Shown in pieces: positions 34,191 to 42,273 of a stretch of 44,988 bases of DNA. The position numbers were made by a program, and so were the translations under genes. The first letter of the stretch is position 1; each line of letters opens with the position of its first letter. Source of the stretch: Bacillota bacterium (GTDB lineage Bacteria; Bacillota; Dethiobacteria; Dethiobacterales; Dethiobacteraceae); NCBI GenBank assembly GCA_012521405.1, contig JAAYMK010000076.1, positions 1 to 44,988 of the forward strand. Reading direction: 5' to 3'. The notes under the pieces were generated by a model. It worked only from the letters and a program-made list of their open reading frames with translations, made no database searches and was not told the DNA's origin.

Positions 34191-36125
34191 TTATCTGCCC
34201 AGGTTATTAGCCACCGCATATGCTGCTTGCGTAGCGGCAAGGATATTTTTTGGCGTTACACAATCGCCGATTTGATAAAATTCAGGTGCACATTGAGCCA
34301 GCGCCAACGCTTCTTCACGTAGCGGTTCTTGTCCCACAGCATAAATCACCGTTTCGGCGGGAAGTTCCCAGCTGCCGGAAGGACCTTTTACCCAAACGGC
34401 CGTCTCGGTAATTTCAGCGGCAGTGGTGGAAGTATAAATTTTTATGCCAAGTTTGGCAATTTGGTCCCTGAGTGCCAAGGTATGCATACTAAACTTATCA
34501 ACAGACAGTTCAGGCAGCTTTTCCAGAATGGTTACAGCCCGCCCCTTTTGTGCCAAAAAGATCCCCAATTCAACACCCACCAGGCCGCCACCTAAAATAA
34601 CGGCCGTCTTGCCGACTTTTTCCGGCTCTAAAAAGGCGTCTACCGCTCCAAAAACATTTGGCAAGTTAATACCTTTTACCTGCGGTACAAGAGGACGGGC
34701 ACCGAGGGCGGCAATAATCACATCCGGAGCCAGCGTTTTGGCCATTTGCGGAGTGACTTCCGCCTGCAGCCGAATTTCTACCCCTGCCTTAACAAGCATG
34801 TGCGCTTGCAGATCCAAGTATGCTTTTACTTTTGCCTTAAAGGGTACTTTTTCCTCACAGCGTAAAACACCGCCAAGTTTTTCACTTTTCTCACACAAAA
34901 TAACCTGATGACCGCGCTCCGCAGCCGTCAGTGCCGCCTGCATACCGGCTACCCCGCCGCCCACCACCAGGACACGCTTTATTTTTCTCACAAAAGGAAG
35001 ATAGCCCGTTTCTTTTTCATAACCAATGATCGGATTAATGGCGCAATAGAATATGCGGTGCCTGCCCACACTGCCAAAGCAAGTGGAACAGCGCAAGCAT
35101 TTTCTAATTTCATCATCCCGGCCACTGCGTGCTTTTAGCGGCAAATCGGGATCGGCCAAGGTCTGGCGGGCCATGGCAATGAAATCGGCTTGGCCGGAAG
35201 CAATGATTTCTTCCATCTGCGCCGGGTCGGTGTAGGCACCTACAGTTGCCACATAAGATTTAACGTGTTGCTTAATGGCGGCGGCATATTGCAAATTGAC
35301 ACCATCCGGAAGAAACATACTTGGATGAGTGATAATGGTCGCCTCCGGTGCTTCATGGTGGCCGGCGGAAACATGGATGATATCCACTTTACCATCAATG
35401 GCTTTGGCCAAAGCAATACCTTCATCCAAATCGTATCCTTCCGGATAAAGCTCTGCACCGCTCAAGCGGAATTCAATAGGAAAGTTTTTACCCACAGCAC
35501 GGCGCACACTGTCAATGACGGCTAGGGGAAAACGGATACGGTTTTCGAAGCTTCCGCCCCATTTATCTTTACGGGTATTAAGCTTGGGTGAAAAAAACTG
35601 TGAAATTAACCAACCGTGACCGCCATGAATTGTCACCATCCCGAAACCGCATTGTTTGGCAAAAGCGGCCGCTTTCCCAAAGGCCTCGATAATATACTCA
35701 ATCATTTCCTCCGGCATTTCTTTGACTTCTCCATATTGATTAATGGTAGCCACAGGACCGTAAAGCTCTGCACCGGCAGCATAAGATGCTTGTGCATACA
35801 TGCCGGCGTGGGACAATTCAGCGGCAGCAACGGCACCATGGCGTGATATCGCATTAGCTACTTTGGAAAGTCCGGGCAGCATTTTCGGATTGTCCATGGG
35901 CAGCAACCAATCGTAATGACGCCCGTTTTTCCAGTCCACAATACAGTCGCCTATACAGACGGAAGCAAACCCACCTCGAGCTTTAATTTCAAAATAAGCA
36001 ACCATATCATCATTGGGAAATAAATCGGGCCCAAGATTATAGTAGCCTTGAGGTGACGATAACAATCTGTTTCTAAATAATGTCCCGGCAACTTCCAGCG
36101 GGGCAAAAAGATGTGGATATTTCAT
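34191..36125 (-). CDS. NADH:flavin oxidoreductase with FeS and FAD domains (2-enoate/2,4-dienoyl-CoA reductase family)
   Basis: A 644-residue three-domain flavoenzyme. The N-terminal half is an old-yellow-enzyme TIM barrel binding FMN (LFAPLEVAGTLFRNRLLSSPQGYYN; HGGHGWLISQFFSPKLNTRKDKWGGSFENR). It is followed by a 4Fe-4S site, C-x2-C-x2-C-x11-C, in CLRCSTCFGSVGRHRIFYC. A C-terminal FAD/NAD part has VLVVGGGVAGMQAALTAAERG and a second GG motif AVILGGGLVGVELG. This is the FadH/2-enoate reductase plan: NADH reduces an activated C=C bond. The HGG motif provides the substrate-binding His in OYE. The ATG at 36125 has AAAGGAG ahead; the frame is open further without a ribosome site. It is the last gene of a likely three-gene unit. 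The substrate is unknown. Confidence 0.93.
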   Translation of the reverse strand: MKYPHLFAPLEVAGTLFRNRLLSSPQGYYNLGPDLFPNDDMVAYFEIKARGGFASVCIGDCIVDWKNGRHYDWLLPMDNPKMLPGLSKVANAISRHGAVAAAELSHAGMYAQASYAAGAELYGPVATINQYGEVKEMPEEMIEYIIEAFGKAAAFAKQCGFGMVTIHGGHGWLISQFFSPKLNTRKDKWGGSFENRIRFPLAVIDSVRRAVGKNFPIEFRLSGAELYPEGYDLDEGIALAKAIDGKVDIIHVSAGHHEAPEATIITHPSMFLPDGVNLQYAAAIKQHVKSYVATVGAYTDPAQMEEIIASGQADFIAMARQTLADPDLPLKARSGRDDEIRKCLRCSTCFGSVGRHRIFYCAINPIIGYEKETGYLPFVRKIKRVLVVGGGVAGMQAALTAAERGHQVILCEKSEKLGGVLRCEEKVPFKAKVKAYLDLQAHMLVKAGVEIRLQAEVTPQMAKTLAPDVIIAALGARPLVPQVKGINLPNVFGAVDAFLEPEKVGKTAVILGGGLVGVELGIFLAQKGRAVTILEKLPELSVDKFSMHTLALRDQIAKLGIKIYTSTTAAEITETAVWVKGPSGSWELPAETVIYAVGQEPLREEALALAQCAPEFYQIGDCVTPKNILAATQAAYAVANNLGR

Positions 36126-36144
36126 TTTTTTAAATCTCCTTTCT

Positions 36145-37134
36145 TTAATCTTTAACGGTTGCAAGCAAAGCTTGGTTTTGCCGCACAATTGCCTCTTCCA
36201 ATTCTTCCACGGAGTTTGTCAGGAGTTCAAAGACCAAATATTGCGGTTGGACAGCCGCCATCACTTTCTTTATTTCCGGGCTGCAAAAAGGTTGATGCGC
36301 ATCTATCTTTTGAATATGCGGCATTATCAAGCCCACTTTCTCTTGCAAAGATTTTGCTTGTTTTAACTTTTCAATTTGTACCGAATGATCAGCCGCCAAA
36401 TAAGCACCCGGCAAGGTACTGTTTAAATGGATGGCTTTGATCTCTTTTTTCAGTTCATGTAGAGCCGCTAAACTTGCCAAAATATAGCTGCAAGCTTCTG
36501 CTTCATTTTTTAGGGATGGATTTGTGCAAATTAAATGGCTTATATCCAGCACAATACCTTTGCGAGGATACGAAATACTGGCAAGAAACTTTTTTGTTGC
36601 CTTGTAATCTAATAGTCGCATGCCCGGCCACCACAAATTTTCCAGCAATAACATAATTCCGGCATCGTCATCTCCAAAAACTTCATTGATAAGTTCGGCA
36701 CAAGCAGCCATCACATCTTCATCTGTATAGGTAAATTTCCAGGTATACGTATGTAATAATTCCACATGGGCCACATGAAAAACCATGTATTTTGCACCGA
36801 TACTTTTTGCCAACGCAAACTCGCGGCGGTAATAATCTATAAGAACCTGCCTGTCGGTGCCGCCGTAGTAATTTATAATTTCTTCTTCACTGCCAAATTG
36901 ATGTAAAAGTGCCGGCAAATCGCCTCTCCAAAGATCCAGCCACATGGGCTTATAACCCAAGTGGATTCCTGCCACAAGCTCCCGGGGTACAGTACTGTTG
37001 TCATATCCCTGATAAGTAAAAAGTTCTACGCCGTGGAAACCATGTTTTTTTAAAAACAGCCTCAACCGGTCCCAATCATGGTCAAGCAAATCCAGCAATC
37101 CGTGTACCGTGGAAACATGAAGTAATTTTTTCAT
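36145..37134 (-). CDS. Xylose-isomerase-like TIM-barrel protein (AP endonuclease family 2)
   Basis: A 329-residue protein of the sugar isomerase/AP endonuclease 2 barrel. Strand-end residues fit the metal site of the family: HGVELFTY near residue 35, YMVFHVAHVELLH (His pair), MLLLENLWW (Glu-Asn), KGIVLDISHLICT (Asp-His), KAIHLNST and the final YLVFELL (Glu). The Asp-x2-His and the terminal Glu are the usual divalent-metal ligands. It lies between the DUF89 gene (15 bases upstream) and the flavoprotein gene (19 bases downstream), on the same strand, and so is probably co-transcribed. Members include sugar epimerases, isomerases and inosose enzymes; the substrate cannot be named. Confidence 0.85.
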   Translation of the reverse strand: MKKLLHVSTVHGLLDLLDHDWDRLRLFLKKHGFHGVELFTYQGYDNSTVPRELVAGIHLGYKPMWLDLWRGDLPALLHQFGSEEEIINYYGGTDRQVLIDYYRREFALAKSIGAKYMVFHVAHVELLHTYTWKFTYTDEDVMAACAELINEVFGDDDAGIMLLLENLWWPGMRLLDYKATKKFLASISYPRKGIVLDISHLICTNPSLKNEAEACSYILASLAALHELKKEIKAIHLNSTLPGAYLAADHSVQIEKLKQAKSLQEKVGLIMPHIQKIDAHQPFCSPEIKKVMAAVQPQYLVFELLTNSVEELEEAIVRQNQALLATVKD

Positions 37135-37149
37135 TTTTTTCTCCTTTAT

Positions 37150-38022
37150 TTAGGAAGTTTTGATTTTATTACGCATGAAAACAGTTTCGCCAAATTTTAC
37201 ACCGGCACATTTTGCCACCAGGTCACATTTGGCTCTCAACACAAAAAATGTTTTCTTCCCGGCAAATTCATTTCCTTCCAGGGACTCGAAATTAGCTTGT
37301 CCTTTGCCGATTACCAGATCTGCCTCGGCAAACTTTTGCAGGAACTCTTGAGAACACCTTGTGAGTATTGTTCCTAAAAATCCGGCGCCGTTAGTGATCA
37401 CTTCGGCAATTTCCGTCATACCCGTTGCCACCGCATCTTCCATGGTAACATCGTTAAGAATAGGCGCTTCTTTTACCACATAAGTTACCTGTTTTTGCCG
37501 GGTTTTTAACGCCTGCACCAGCAACTTGTCAAAGACAATTTCCCCACTGTTATCACCTAAAATCATAATCTTTTGTGCTTGTTGCAGTAAGCGTTTAAAC
37601 TCATCGTAATCACATAAAGCAAATTCTTTTTCCGTAATCTCCGCCAGTGCCAGATCAAGATCAAAATCCGGCATAATCCCCATATCAATGATATTACCTG
37701 CCACCGATACTTTAAAAGCCGCTAGCAGCGGATCTTCCGCCGTCTCTACCAGCTTTTTTAGTTGAGGAAATAATTTTAGCGCCATTTCATTGGATTCCTG
37801 TTTGGCATGTTTAAAGGGATCTTCCATACCCATGGCTTTATAAGCTTCCAGCAGTACCAGGGTAGAATTTTCTGCCGGAGAAGCATCTATATCCAGTTGA
37901 GGAATAATGCGCATGGCAGCCTGAAAAACATCATTGGCCTTTTCTGCTGGATATTTTCCTATTTTGATGGCGGATAGTACTTGCTGCAAATAGCAGGGCA
38001 CGCATTCCATTTTGACCTTCAT
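37150..38022 (-). CDS. DUF89 family metal-dependent phosphatase (ARMT1-like)
   Basis: A 290-residue protein of the DUF89 (damage-control phosphatase) family, microbial subgroup. The N-terminus has MECVPCYLQQVL with paired Cys (C7, C10), a mark of this subgroup. The active site is in the second half: LGDNSGEIVFDKLL (Asp-Asn metal ligands), ITNGAGFLGT, IGKGQANFESLEG and FVLRAKCDLVAKC. The metal (Co, Ni, Mn or Mg in relatives) lies between the DN and the E/D of these motifs. Family members remove phosphate from reactive or useless phosphometabolites such as sugar phosphates; the partner sugar-isomerase-like gene fits this idea. The ATG at 38022 has AAGGAGAGG ahead. The specific substrate is unknown. 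Confidence 0.88.
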   Translation of the reverse strand: MKVKMECVPCYLQQVLSAIKIGKYPAEKANDVFQAAMRIIPQLDIDASPAENSTLVLLEAYKAMGMEDPFKHAKQESNEMALKLFPQLKKLVETAEDPLLAAFKVSVAGNIIDMGIMPDFDLDLALAEITEKEFALCDYDEFKRLLQQAQKIMILGDNSGEIVFDKLLVQALKTRQKQVTYVVKEAPILNDVTMEDAVATGMTEIAEVITNGAGFLGTILTRCSQEFLQKFAEADLVIGKGQANFESLEGNEFAGKKTFFVLRAKCDLVAKCAGVKFGETVFMRNKIKTS

Positions 38023-38325
38023 CTTACCTCTCCTTTAGCCATTGCTATAAAAGATGCTAAAATCTTTTTACTTCCTCAAGCTACTCGTAATACCATTAGT
38101 AATTCTATCATAATTTCTGCAATCCTTATTACTTTTGCCTCTATGAAGGCAGAGCATTTGCTTCATGTTTAGAAAGCTTTTCTCAGTCATTGTAAAAATT
38201 AGTCGCATGGGAAAGAAAACCCTTTAAAAAACTAAATTAGGAAGGTATTCTTCTTTACTTTACAGAAAGGGATTTAAACAGGCTGTAAAAAGGATAAAAA
38301 CAAACTACCGGAAAGGAGTATGCAG
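38023..38325. other. 303-base divergent intergenic region, nothing definite
   Basis: The region lies between the divergent DUF89 and metallo-hydrolase genes. It is AT-rich and holds a small hairpin (TGCCT/AGGCA at about 38132-38147) but no convincing promoter pair, RNA gene or open reading frame. Confidence 0.5.
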
Positions 38326-39141
38326 ATGAACAACAAAACGGAAGTTTGTGCCGGAGGCTTAAAAATTCGTTGGCTTGCTTGCTCTTGTTTTGAAATTGAG
38401 CTTCCCGGTGGGAAAAAAATTGTTACTGACCCTTATCTTACCGGGTCAACCAATAAAAACTTCTCCCCAGAAGAAATCGAGGGAGCAGACTATATTCTTG
38501 TCAGCCACACACATTATGATCATGTCATGGATCTGGGCTATTTGGCGGAAAAGTTTAATGCCAAAGTTTTGGTGGGAATGCTTTCGGCATACGATCTTGC
38601 CGCTTATTTTGACCTCAATCCAAAGCATATTCATGCCGTGACAGACGGCCAAATTTTTGCATTTGCGGATTGCACCATCCAAGCTTTTTTCGGCAAGCAT
38701 GTAGATTTGCCTTATACCATGAGCACATTTGGTAAGGAATTGGCGGAAAAGCACGGGCTGGCCGGAATGGAACGAGTCAACAATAACGGTTCACTGGAAT
38801 TTGTCAGCTACCTTGTAACTACGAAAAATAATCTCAGGATCCTTTTTTGGGGCGGAAAAATTGTCGCTGAACAATACACTCGCTTACAAAATTGCCGCCC
38901 TAATCTGGCCTTAATGCAAATTCCGGGACATTCACAAACCGCACTGGCCCAATTTATTAATCACCTTGGCCCGCAAATTGTTATCCCCCATCATCATGAC
39001 AGCTTGGCAAGAGGCGGTGATGTTGACCAATATCTGAACGGTCTGGCACAAGCGATGGCTACAAACGCCCCTTTCAGCAAGCTGCTTAAACCCCAAAGGG
39101 GGCAGTGGTACGAGGTTAAACTTACTGTGACTACTGTATAA
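38326..39141 (+). CDS. Metallo-beta-lactamase-fold hydrolase (UlaG-like)
   Basis: A 271-residue soluble MBL-fold protein. The HxHxDH metal motif is SHTHYDHV (about 66-73); further ligands follow in FFGKHVDLPY, the dinuclear-site region GKIV (position of the usual Asp, atypical) and VIPHHHDS near the end. The opening KIRWLACSCFEIELPGGKKIVTDPYLTGS is that of the UlaG/YtnP-like group of small hydrolases. The start at 38326 is favoured over ATG 38320 because AAAGGAG then sits seven bases away. It is a single gene transcribed divergently from the DUF89 unit. The substrate is unknown. Confidence 0.88.
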   Translation: MNNKTEVCAGGLKIRWLACSCFEIELPGGKKIVTDPYLTGSTNKNFSPEEIEGADYILVSHTHYDHVMDLGYLAEKFNAKVLVGMLSAYDLAAYFDLNPKHIHAVTDGQIFAFADCTIQAFFGKHVDLPYTMSTFGKELAEKHGLAGMERVNNNGSLEFVSYLVTTKNNLRILFWGGKIVAEQYTRLQNCRPNLALMQIPGHSQTALAQFINHLGPQIVIPHHHDSLARGGDVDQYLNGLAQAMATNAPFSKLLKPQRGQWYEVKLTVTTV

Positions 39142-39315
39142 AATTATTTGCCGAAATTTAAGCTGGCAAAGTGTCACCAAAGATAAAAAACAACTACTTT
39201 TCTTGTTGCCTTTGCAGCAAGAACTTTCTCGATAGCTTTTGCATATGATATGGTGAAATCTAAAGCTGCGGCTTTTTGATTTCTTTAACACTTACAAGAA
39301 AGGTAGTTGTGCGCC

Positions 39316-39996
39316 ATGTCTGATGAAATCTTAAAAGAACAAGAAGTTCCCATGGAAAAAGAAGAGGATGTTGCTGCTCAGTTAGAACCGTGTGACTGCG
39401 AAGAACAAGCGAGCCTGGGCCAGTCATACACACTTACACATTTCCCTAAAGATGATTACTTCCTCCTGCGTGTCTACAGTAAAACCCTTGAGGCAATTTT
39501 AGATGCACAAAAGCAAATACTTCATCGTTCGCCGATGGTAGATACCGTAGAAGCGGAAGTTTTATCTCACCAAGCCACATGCCGCAAACCCAGCCATTGT
39601 CCTCCCGGTTTCCAAGGGCGCTATACCGTCAAGTCCGGCGATACCATGTTCTTAATCGCCCAGCGCTTCGGAGTCTCACTACAAGATTTAATTAGAGCTA
39701 ACCCGCATATTTCTGATCCTAACAAGATTTTCCCCTGCGATGTGCTTTGCGTCCCTGGGAAACCACACCAAGATTGCCGCATACCGAAACATTGTCCTCC
39801 CGGCTTCCAAGGACGTTATACGGTTAAGCCCGGCGACACCATGTTCTTAATCGCCCAGCGCTTCGGAGTCTCACTGCAAGCTTTAATTAAAGCTAACCCG
39901 CATATTACAGACCCCAACAAGATTTTCCCCTGCGATGTGCTCTGTGTACCCCAAAAGCACAAAAGAGCCGAAGAGGACGACGAAGAAGAAGAATAA
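39316..39996 (+). CDS. Double-LysM protein, spore- or wall-associated
   Basis: A 226-residue protein with an acidic N-terminal region of about 90 residues and two LysM peptidoglycan-binding modules, about 100-150 and 165-215. Each starts with HCPPGFQGRYTVKSGDTMF and ends with NKIFPCDVLCVP, and the Cys in each are conserved (possible disulphides). The repeat unit is exactly 195 bases (65 codons) and the two copies are nearly identical over some 50 bases, so the duplication is recent or under conversion. The C-terminus is a short acidic tail (EEDDEEEE). No signal peptide is present, which, with this LysM type in Clostridia, suggests a spore coat/cortex location (inference). ATG 39316 is favoured; upstream TTG 39307 is possible. 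Confidence 0.85.
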   Translation: MSDEILKEQEVPMEKEEDVAAQLEPCDCEEQASLGQSYTLTHFPKDDYFLLRVYSKTLEAILDAQKQILHRSPMVDTVEAEVLSHQATCRKPSHCPPGFQGRYTVKSGDTMFLIAQRFGVSLQDLIRANPHISDPNKIFPCDVLCVPGKPHQDCRIPKHCPPGFQGRYTVKPGDTMFLIAQRFGVSLQALIKANPHITDPNKIFPCDVLCVPQKHKRAEEDDEEEE

Positions 39997-40005
39997 AGTT
40001 TAAAT

Positions 40006-40037
40006 GGGTTCGACTGCCCCAGTCGAACTCTTTTTTT
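40006..40037 (+). terminator. Terminator of the LysM gene
   Basis: GGGTTCGACT (40006-40015) pairs with AGTCGAACTC (40021-40030) across a 5-base loop and is followed by seven T. It lies ten bases past the LysM stop codon. Confidence 0.93.
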
Positions 40038-40166
40038 GCTTTAAAACTAAGCAAAACTAGCTGCCACCACTTACTGACTGAAGATTAGCAATTTAAAGAA
40101 GATTGACTTTTTAACAGAAACTACTATATACTTTACTCAAATACATTTTACAAGGAGGCTTGAACT

Positions 40167-41069
40167 ATGAATTTGGCAAAAGAATATGATGAAAAAGCGG
40201 CGGCGTTGTCCATCAGCCAGTATGACCCACCCCGTTGTTTCGAGTTGGCCGGCAAGCGTTTTGAGTTTGTTATTGACACAGGTGAAGAAACCGGTGATGC
40301 AGTACTTAATTTTATTGACGAAACAACTGTTGAATGGAGCATTAAAGGTAGTGAGACCTTAAAAGCGGAAAAATATGAATGCCGCAAAGCTGATGATTGG
40401 ACCTATCTTGTTTCTTACTGCATCTCAGATAAAACACCGCGCGAAAACCATACCTGGGTTATTGATAAAGAACAAATGTTGGTGACTTTCCTGCGTTGTG
40501 CCATGGGTGAAAACCCTTATTACCCATATCTAATTGAAAGCCATTGGGGCTTTGGGTACATCAAAGAAGAGGACAAACCACACACAGATCTTCGTCGCCA
40601 CGGGTTCACCACCGATCTGGTAGGAACATCTGTCAAATGGACTTATGGGCACAGGCTGGCCACGGTACATATTTATCATGATCCTTTTTGGTACCGTATT
40701 ACTTATCCCAAAATGCCTCCTGGCCAGAAAGAAGATGAAAAAACATTCAATGAGCAAATGAATGACGTGCTTAAAGTATTGCCCAGCTCCGATGAACCCT
40801 GCTACTACGTAAAAATCAAAGAAGGCATGTACTTTGTCAGTTTAACGGAACAAAATATGGAAAAACTGCTTGGCGACAAAGTTGGCTTCCGTAGCGACAC
40901 CCTATGTTTCCTGGATAATTGGAAACGTATGTACAGTGTGGGCCGCGGGTTTGGTACCATGACCATAGACGGTGAAGATAGAGAAATTTTCATCATGATT
41001 GGCAAATACGGCGCACCGGAGGACGTGGATGAAAGTTTTTTTACGGATCCGGTTCCATACCGGGTGTAA
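40167..41069 (+). CDS. MoaF-like (calycin-fold) protein, tentative
   Basis: A 300-residue soluble protein without signal or membrane segments. It seems to have two beta-rich halves. The first (CFELAGKRFEFVIDTGEETGDAVLNFIDETTVEWSIKG, then YECRKADDWTYLVSYC and HTWVIDKEQMLVTF) follows the strand pattern of the MoaF/lipocalin-like family; the second (TTDLVGTSVKWTYGHRLATVHIYHDPFWYRITYPK and YYVKIKEGMYFVSLTEQN) resembles the MoaF C-terminal domain. MoaF proteins were named after molybdenum cofactor clusters but their reaction is not established, and no moa gene is near. ATG 40167 follows AAGGAGG. It is monocistronic between two terminators. The family name is tentative; the coding call is firm. Confidence 0.8.
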   Translation: MNLAKEYDEKAAALSISQYDPPRCFELAGKRFEFVIDTGEETGDAVLNFIDETTVEWSIKGSETLKAEKYECRKADDWTYLVSYCISDKTPRENHTWVIDKEQMLVTFLRCAMGENPYYPYLIESHWGFGYIKEEDKPHTDLRRHGFTTDLVGTSVKWTYGHRLATVHIYHDPFWYRITYPKMPPGQKEDEKTFNEQMNDVLKVLPSSDEPCYYVKIKEGMYFVSLTEQNMEKLLGDKVGFRSDTLCFLDNWKRMYSVGRGFGTMTIDGEDREIFIMIGKYGAPEDVDESFFTDPVPYRV

Positions 41070-41106
41070 AGAGAAATAGAGTAATCAAAAATTACTGAAT
41101 TATCAC

Positions 41107-41138
41107 AAAAAAGTCCGCGCAAAAGGCGGACTTTTTTT
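41107..41138. terminator. Bidirectional terminator between the MoaF-like gene and SirTM copy 2
   Basis: AGTCCGC (41112-41118) and GCGGACT (41126-41132) flanked by A- and T-runs, placed between two convergent stop codons. Both strands have a U-tract. Confidence 0.93.
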
Positions 41139-41142
41139 ACAG

Positions 41143-42069
41143 CTATAGTTTCGCCTGGTTCTCATCCTTTACCACCATATGCTCCGCCAACCACTCAATG
41201 ACATCCTTGGCGTCATAAGGCAGAGGTGTTGCTTTATCTTTCTCCTTTAGTTCTTCCGGCACCATGGGAAAACCACCATGACCGGGCACTTCTTTATATT
41301 CATAATTGACACGGAATAAATGGGCCTGATTGTGGTAATAAGTCAAACGTTCAAAGGGCCAACGGATGACAGCGGGGGTATTAAAACCCACACCTATTTC
41401 CAATATACACAACTTTCTTCCAATGGTGCTTTCCACCCAATCAAGATAACGATTTTTTTCCTCTTCATATTCTTCATAATCACGTACTGCGGCAAAAAGC
41501 GGTGCCCCACAATAAGGGCAAGCGGGTATGGCACTTTCATCTTTAATCATAAAAGTTTCCGGATCGATTAAAGGAAGCAGTTTATCAATAAAAGGCTTGA
41601 TATGCCAAGTTTCCTTTGTACAGCTTCTCACACATTTTAACCTGTCATAACTGCCTTGGGCCTCAAAAACACGTGTCATAGGAAAACCGGTCCGGAAAAA
41701 CTGGCGATCACAATTGGAGGTAATGACAAAAAAGTCTTTATCTTGAACCACTTGGAGTAATTTTTTATAAAGTTCAGAGGGCGGAAATTGATAGCGGACA
41801 AAATGAATATGTTTTATATTGTAAGCCCATTCCCGCGCCGCCGGCCAGTTTTCTTTAAAGCGGTCAAAAAGTTCGTACGGGTGGCGATACCCCATAGCAG
41901 CCATTTCCGGCTGAAATTGTTTAAAAAGCTCTTCATCCAAATAGCTTAAACCTGCTGCCGCCGTTAAACCGGCACCGGCACCGATAAGAATTTTATCCGC
42001 CGTTTCCAGCCACGCTTTTAATTTTTGCATGGAACGGATGAAGGCACTATCTGCCTGCACATTTTGCAT
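41143..42069 (-). CDS. Class M sirtuin (SirTM), copy 2, without macrodomain partner
   Basis: A 308-residue paralogue of the SirTM at 27913-28818, similar along the whole length by eye. GAGAGLTAAAGLSYLD (30-45), TSNCDRQFF (117-125, catalytic Asn) and EAQGSYDRL (136-144, Gln in place of the deacetylase His) mark it as a class M ADP-ribosyltransferase; zinc Cys are C146, C150, C184 and C187. All catalytic residues of copy 1 are kept, so it is probably active. It stands alone: convergent with a MoaF-like gene and divergent from an aldehyde dehydrogenase. The start is uncertain: ATG 42069 aligns with copy 1 but its best ribosome site is about 13 bases away, and ATG 42105 has only a weak one. Confidence 0.92.
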   Translation of the reverse strand: MQNVQADSAFIRSMQKLKAWLETADKILIGAGAGLTAAAGLSYLDEELFKQFQPEMAAMGYRHPYELFDRFKENWPAAREWAYNIKHIHFVRYQFPPSELYKKLLQVVQDKDFFVITSNCDRQFFRTGFPMTRVFEAQGSYDRLKCVRSCTKETWHIKPFIDKLLPLIDPETFMIKDESAIPACPYCGAPLFAAVRDYEEYEEEKNRYLDWVESTIGRKLCILEIGVGFNTPAVIRWPFERLTYYHNQAHLFRVNYEYKEVPGHGGFPMVPEELKEKDKATPLPYDAKDVIEWLAEHMVVKDENQAKL

Positions 42070-42273
42070 CCTTAGACCACATCCCTCTTCCAAGTTTACT
42101 CTCATTGCCAACAATTATATCATAAGCACGACTTATTGTATTTATTTGTTGCTTCTTATATACTATATCCAGATAAAAAGATAAGCAAAAAGTTCAGAAT
42201 CTTATGAAGGATTTATTGTTTTTATCTTTTGCTATGCCCGGGATTGTATAAACAAAAGAAAGGAGAAAGATTG

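Noticed and set aside
34191-36125. The old-yellow-enzyme gene as part of an extended SirTM operon
   Set aside because: OYE genes occur in some SirTM operons, but here it is more than 5 kb from either SirTM, with unrelated and oppositely oriented genes between.
39595-39960. Repeats that could suggest a CRISPR or satellite
   Set aside because: They are two in-frame LysM modules of a protein, period 195 bases.
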